34,438 nucleotides of DNA, taken from the NCBI GenBank assembly GCA_003554685.1, contig PWHA01000099.1, positions 1 to 34,438 on the forward strand, given 5' to 3'. Made by a program: the position numbers and the translations under genes. Below the pieces are notes generated by a model. That model did not search any database. It was not told the origin of the DNA and was given only the letters and a program-made list of their open reading frames with translations. Source of the DNA: Halanaerobiaceae bacterium (GTDB lineage: Bacteria; Bacillota; Halanaerobiia; Halanaerobiales; Halarsenatibacteraceae). Each line of letters opens with the position of its first letter. The stretch's first letter is position 1. This document shows, one piece after another, positions 34,124 to 34,438 of this stretch.

Positions 34124-34438
34124 AACTATTCACCTGCTTAAACTCACTTCCTTTGATTAGCTCAATTTAATAAAATTTAACCAACCAGTATTTAATCCAG
34201 TATTTAATAAAATTTAACCAACATTTACTGTTATTACATTTAGGACAAATGTCCTGTTTTGCAATTTATTAAAATCAAAGAGATTTAACTAAATTTAACT
34301 AATTTAAATTTAACTAATTTATGATTTCATTTGTATGATTACATTTGTATGATTACATTGATAAATGTTGAATTTAACTATATTTTAAAATTATAATCTC
34401 GGACATGGCAGAGCTATCAACAAAAACATTTGCTGAAA
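34124..34438. other. AT-rich repeat-laden spacer upstream of the PBP gene
   Basis: No complete gene is supported. The spacer holds several short direct repeats: TTTAATAAAATTTAACCAAC at 34166-34185 and 34203-34222; CCAGTATTTAAT twice in tandem at 34185-34208; three ATTTAACTAA-type copies at about 34282-34320; CATTTGTATGATTA twice at 34328-34355. The last bases could be the start of a plus-strand frame (MAELSTKTFAE from 34406) or the end of a minus-strand one, but neither can be judged. Confidence 0.55.
34242..34255. promoter_or_regulatory. Palindromic site upstream of the PBP gene
   Basis: AGGACAAATGTCCT has AGGACA and TGTCCT arms with a 2-base centre, about 120 bases before the PBP start, in an otherwise AT-rich spacer. 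A regulator operator is possible; no known consensus was recognised. Confidence 0.4.

Noticed and set aside
34403..34438. Start of another gene at the right edge (MAELSTKTFAE)
   Set aside because: Only about 11 codons are visible and no strong ribosome site precedes them. The minus strand is also open there, so no call is made.

Overview
The window looks like chromosome of a low-to-mid GC Firmicute with AT-rich spacers, probably an outer-membrane-bearing (diderm) member of the Halanaerobiales. This is inferred from three things: a Firmicutes-type dcw/ylm cluster (SpoVD-like PBP with PASTA repeats, MurE to FtsZ, YlmD/E/F/G/H, DivIVA); an apolipoprotein N-acyltransferase (Lnt), typical of diderms; and a MurE carrying the DNPR motif of meso-diaminopimelate enzymes. 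The species cannot be named from sequence alone. All recognised genes except rqcH are on the minus strand, so the order of transcription runs from right to left.

Layout from left to right. 1-1586: start of coaBC, then rpoZ, gmk and remA (CoA synthesis, RNA polymerase omega, guanylate kinase, RemA regulator). 1873-3624: rqcH on the plus strand, divergent from remA and convergent with lnt. 3718-8456: lnt, a Crp/Fnr regulator and an EF-G-like GTPase. 8714-12686: rluD-like, lspA (interrupted by an in-frame TGA), a small DUF2007-like gene, divIVA and ylmH. 12738-16921: ylmG, sepF, ylmE, a HlyD-like membrane-fusion protein, pgeF (ylmD) and nrdR. 17269-25432: ftsZ, ftsA, ftsQ, murC, murG and ftsW. 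25837-34123: murD, mraY, murF, murE and a spoVD/ftsI-type PBP.

How it works together. The right two thirds encode the cytoplasmic and membrane steps of peptidoglycan precursor synthesis (MurE, F, D, C, MraY, MurG), septal polymerisation (FtsW with the PBP), divisome assembly (FtsQ, FtsA, FtsZ, SepF, YlmG, DivIVA), and cell-wall or PLP housekeeping (PgeF, YlmE). murB, ileS and an immediately adjacent ftsL, often found in such clusters, are absent from the expected places. Lnt and LspA belong to lipoprotein maturation. RqcH and YlmH both belong to rescue of stalled 50S subunits.

The most unusual signals are: (1) a degenerate tandem repeat family with a period of about 62 bp, present as five units at 25554-25834 and two units at 31814-31945 in opposite orientation, flanking the murD-mraY-murF-murE block and containing a small hairpin; (2) an in-frame TGA at the position of a usual Trp in lspA; (3) long low-complexity charged insertions in MurE and MurC; (4) Glu instead of Asp at residue 97 of RqcH, in the Asp-Arg pair; (5) pervasive short tandem duplications in the spacers. 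Many genes start with GTG or TTG.
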